A DNA stretch of 7,033 bases. Origin: Pseudomonadota bacterium (GTDB lineage: Bacteria; Pseudomonadota; Alphaproteobacteria; Reyranellales; Reyranellaceae). Position numbers and translations under genes: made by a program. The number at the start of each line of letters is the position of its first letter. Position 1 is the first letter of the stretch. Shown here piece by piece: positions 6,180 to 7,033 of the stretch. The notes under the pieces were generated by a model. The model saw only the letters and a program-made list of their open reading frames with translations. It made no database searches and was not told the origin of the DNA. The stretch spans positions 1 to 7,033 of the forward strand of contig JAEZHS010000530.1 in assembly GCA_023436825.1 (NCBI GenBank), read 5' to 3'.

Positions 6180-6638
6180 TTATGCCCGATGATAGGGGTG
6201 CCCGGCCAACAACTGCTGGGCCCTGTAGATTTGCTCGGCGAGCATGGCGCGGGCCAGCAGATGCGGCCAGGTCATGGCCCCGAACGACAGGACCAGGTCG
6301 GCTTTTTTCAGCAGGGGTTCGGCGTGACCCTCGGCGCCGCCGATCAGGAAGGCGACGTCCGACACGGAATTGTCACGCCAGCGGGCCAAGCGGCCGGCGA
6401 AGGCCTGGCTGTCCAAAACCTTGCCCCGGCGGTCGAGCGCGACCAGCGTGGCGCCGGCCGGGGCCGCCCCGAGCAGCAGGTCGCCCTCGCGCAGCATGAG
6501 TTGGGCGGGCGGCAGCTTCTTCTTTTCCTCGAGTTCGCGGAGCGCGAGCGGCCAGCGGATGCGGTTTGCGTAGTGGTCGTAGAGATCGCGCTCGGGGCCG
6601 CGGCTCGAGCGGCCGATGCAGGCGATCAGAAGCTTCAC
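6180..6638 (-). CDS. rlmH: 23S rRNA (pseudouridine1915-N3)-methyltransferase
   Basis: This 152-residue SPOUT methyltransferase adds a methyl group from S-adenosylmethionine to N3 of the pseudouridine at position 1915 (E. coli numbering) in 23S rRNA helix 69, acting on assembled 70S ribosomes as a homodimer. The C-terminal trefoil-knot signatures are clear: FLIGGAEGH (97-105), LSFGAMTWPHLLAR (117-130), EQIYRAQQLLAGHPYHR (135-151). The N-terminal MKLLIACIGR and a YANRIRW segment also match the family (formerly YbeA). Length is typical. The start is GTG at 6638; no in-frame ATG lies just upstream, and the ribosome site is weak. It follows rsfS by 21 bases on the same strand, a widely conserved pair. 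Confidence 0.96.
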   Translation of the reverse strand: MKLLIACIGRSSRGPERDLYDHYANRIRWPLALRELEEKKKLPPAQLMLREGDLLLGAAPAGATLVALDRRGKVLDSQAFAGRLARWRDNSVSDVAFLIGGAEGHAEPLLKKADLVLSFGAMTWPHLLARAMLAEQIYRAQQLLAGHPYHRA

Positions 6639-6659
6639 GCCAGCATCATCCGAAAGGGG

Positions 6660-7033
6660 TCACGCAGGCTTCTCGGCGCGGCGAGCGCGCACCGCCTTGG
6701 GCTTGGCAACCTCGGTCTCGAGCGCCCACATCTTCTCCAGTGCATAGAAGGCGCGCGGCTCGGGGCGGAAGACGTGGACCACCACGTCGCCGGCATCGAC
6801 CAGCACCCAGTCGCCGCCCTGCTTTCCCTCGACCGGCGTGTAGCCGTAGCCCGCCTGCTTCAGCTTGTCGGCGAGGTGGTCGGCGATCGCCACCACCTGG
6901 CGGTTAGAGCGGCCCGAGGCGATCACCATGTAATCGGCGAAGGCCGACTTGCCCTTGAGGTCGATGACGACGACGTCCTCGGCCTTGTCGTCGTCCAGCG
7001 AACGGCGCACCAGCGCAAGCAGCGCCTCGGCGT
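6660..7033 (-). CDS. rsfS: Ribosomal silencing factor, C-terminal part (5' end outside window)
   Basis: About 123 residues are visible of RsfS (DUF143/Iojap family), which binds ribosomal protein uL14 on the large subunit and blocks subunit joining when nutrients are scarce. Conserved features are the SLDDDKAEDVVVIDL strand, DYMVIASGRSNRQV, and DWVLVDAGDVVVHVF followed by FYALEKMW. The frame stays open to the window edge, reading Ala-Glu-Ala-Leu-Leu-Ala-Leu-Val, so the GTG at 7010 is an internal Val codon and the real start lies to the right. After the family domain there is a short basic tail (PKAVRARRAEKPA). It is the first visible gene of the minus-strand block, 21 bases before rlmH. In many bacteria nadD precedes rsfS; that would be outside this window. 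Confidence 0.96.
   Translation of the reverse strand, partial: AEALLALVRRSLDDDKAEDVVVIDLKGKSAFADYMVIASGRSNRQVVAIADHLADKLKQAGYGYTPVEGKQGGDWVLVDAGDVVVHVFRPEPRAFYALEKMWALETEVAKPKAVRARRAEKPA

Overview
This window looks like a stretch of chromosome from a GC-rich alphaproteobacterium. The protein set and gene order (end of the atp operon, a convergent rppH, then ctpA, gpmI, rlmH and rsfS) resemble Rhodospirillales/Hyphomicrobiales-type genomes. That placement is inferred from recalled protein and synteny patterns, not from a search. Coding density is high. No gap between genes exceeds about 185 bases, and I see no tRNA, rRNA, CRISPR array, IS element or phage gene.

Left arm, plus strand (1-1668): the C-terminal part of atpD (F1 beta) and complete atpC (F1 epsilon) end the ATP synthase operon. 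After a 95-base gap with a strong hairpin comes a 272-residue ferritin-like di-iron protein. Its metal-ligand pattern is that of the soluble acyl-ACP desaturase family. It faces a minus-strand block across a short gap filled by a long GC-rich imperfect palindrome.

Minus-strand block, read from right to left (7033-1745): rsfS (ribosomal silencing factor, cut by the window edge), rlmH (23S rRNA pseudouridine methyltransferase), a secreted four-cysteine protein of unknown function, gpmI (cofactor-independent phosphoglycerate mutase), ctpA (S41 carboxy-terminal processing protease) and rppH (Nudix RNA pyrophosphohydrolase). The unknown gene and gpmI overlap by one base (TGATG). A 183-base gap between ctpA and rppH holds two near-identical hairpins in inverted orientation, which look like a dispersed palindromic repeat pair.

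Functionally this is mostly housekeeping: ATP synthesis, glycolysis, ribosome maturation and dormancy, envelope proteolysis and mRNA 5'-end decay. I found no convincing new multi-gene system. The points most worth a second look are the desaturase-like di-iron protein, the uncharacterised secreted protein between rlmH and gpmI, the apparent lack of an EnvC/M23 peptidase gene between gpmI and ctpA, and the palindromic elements.
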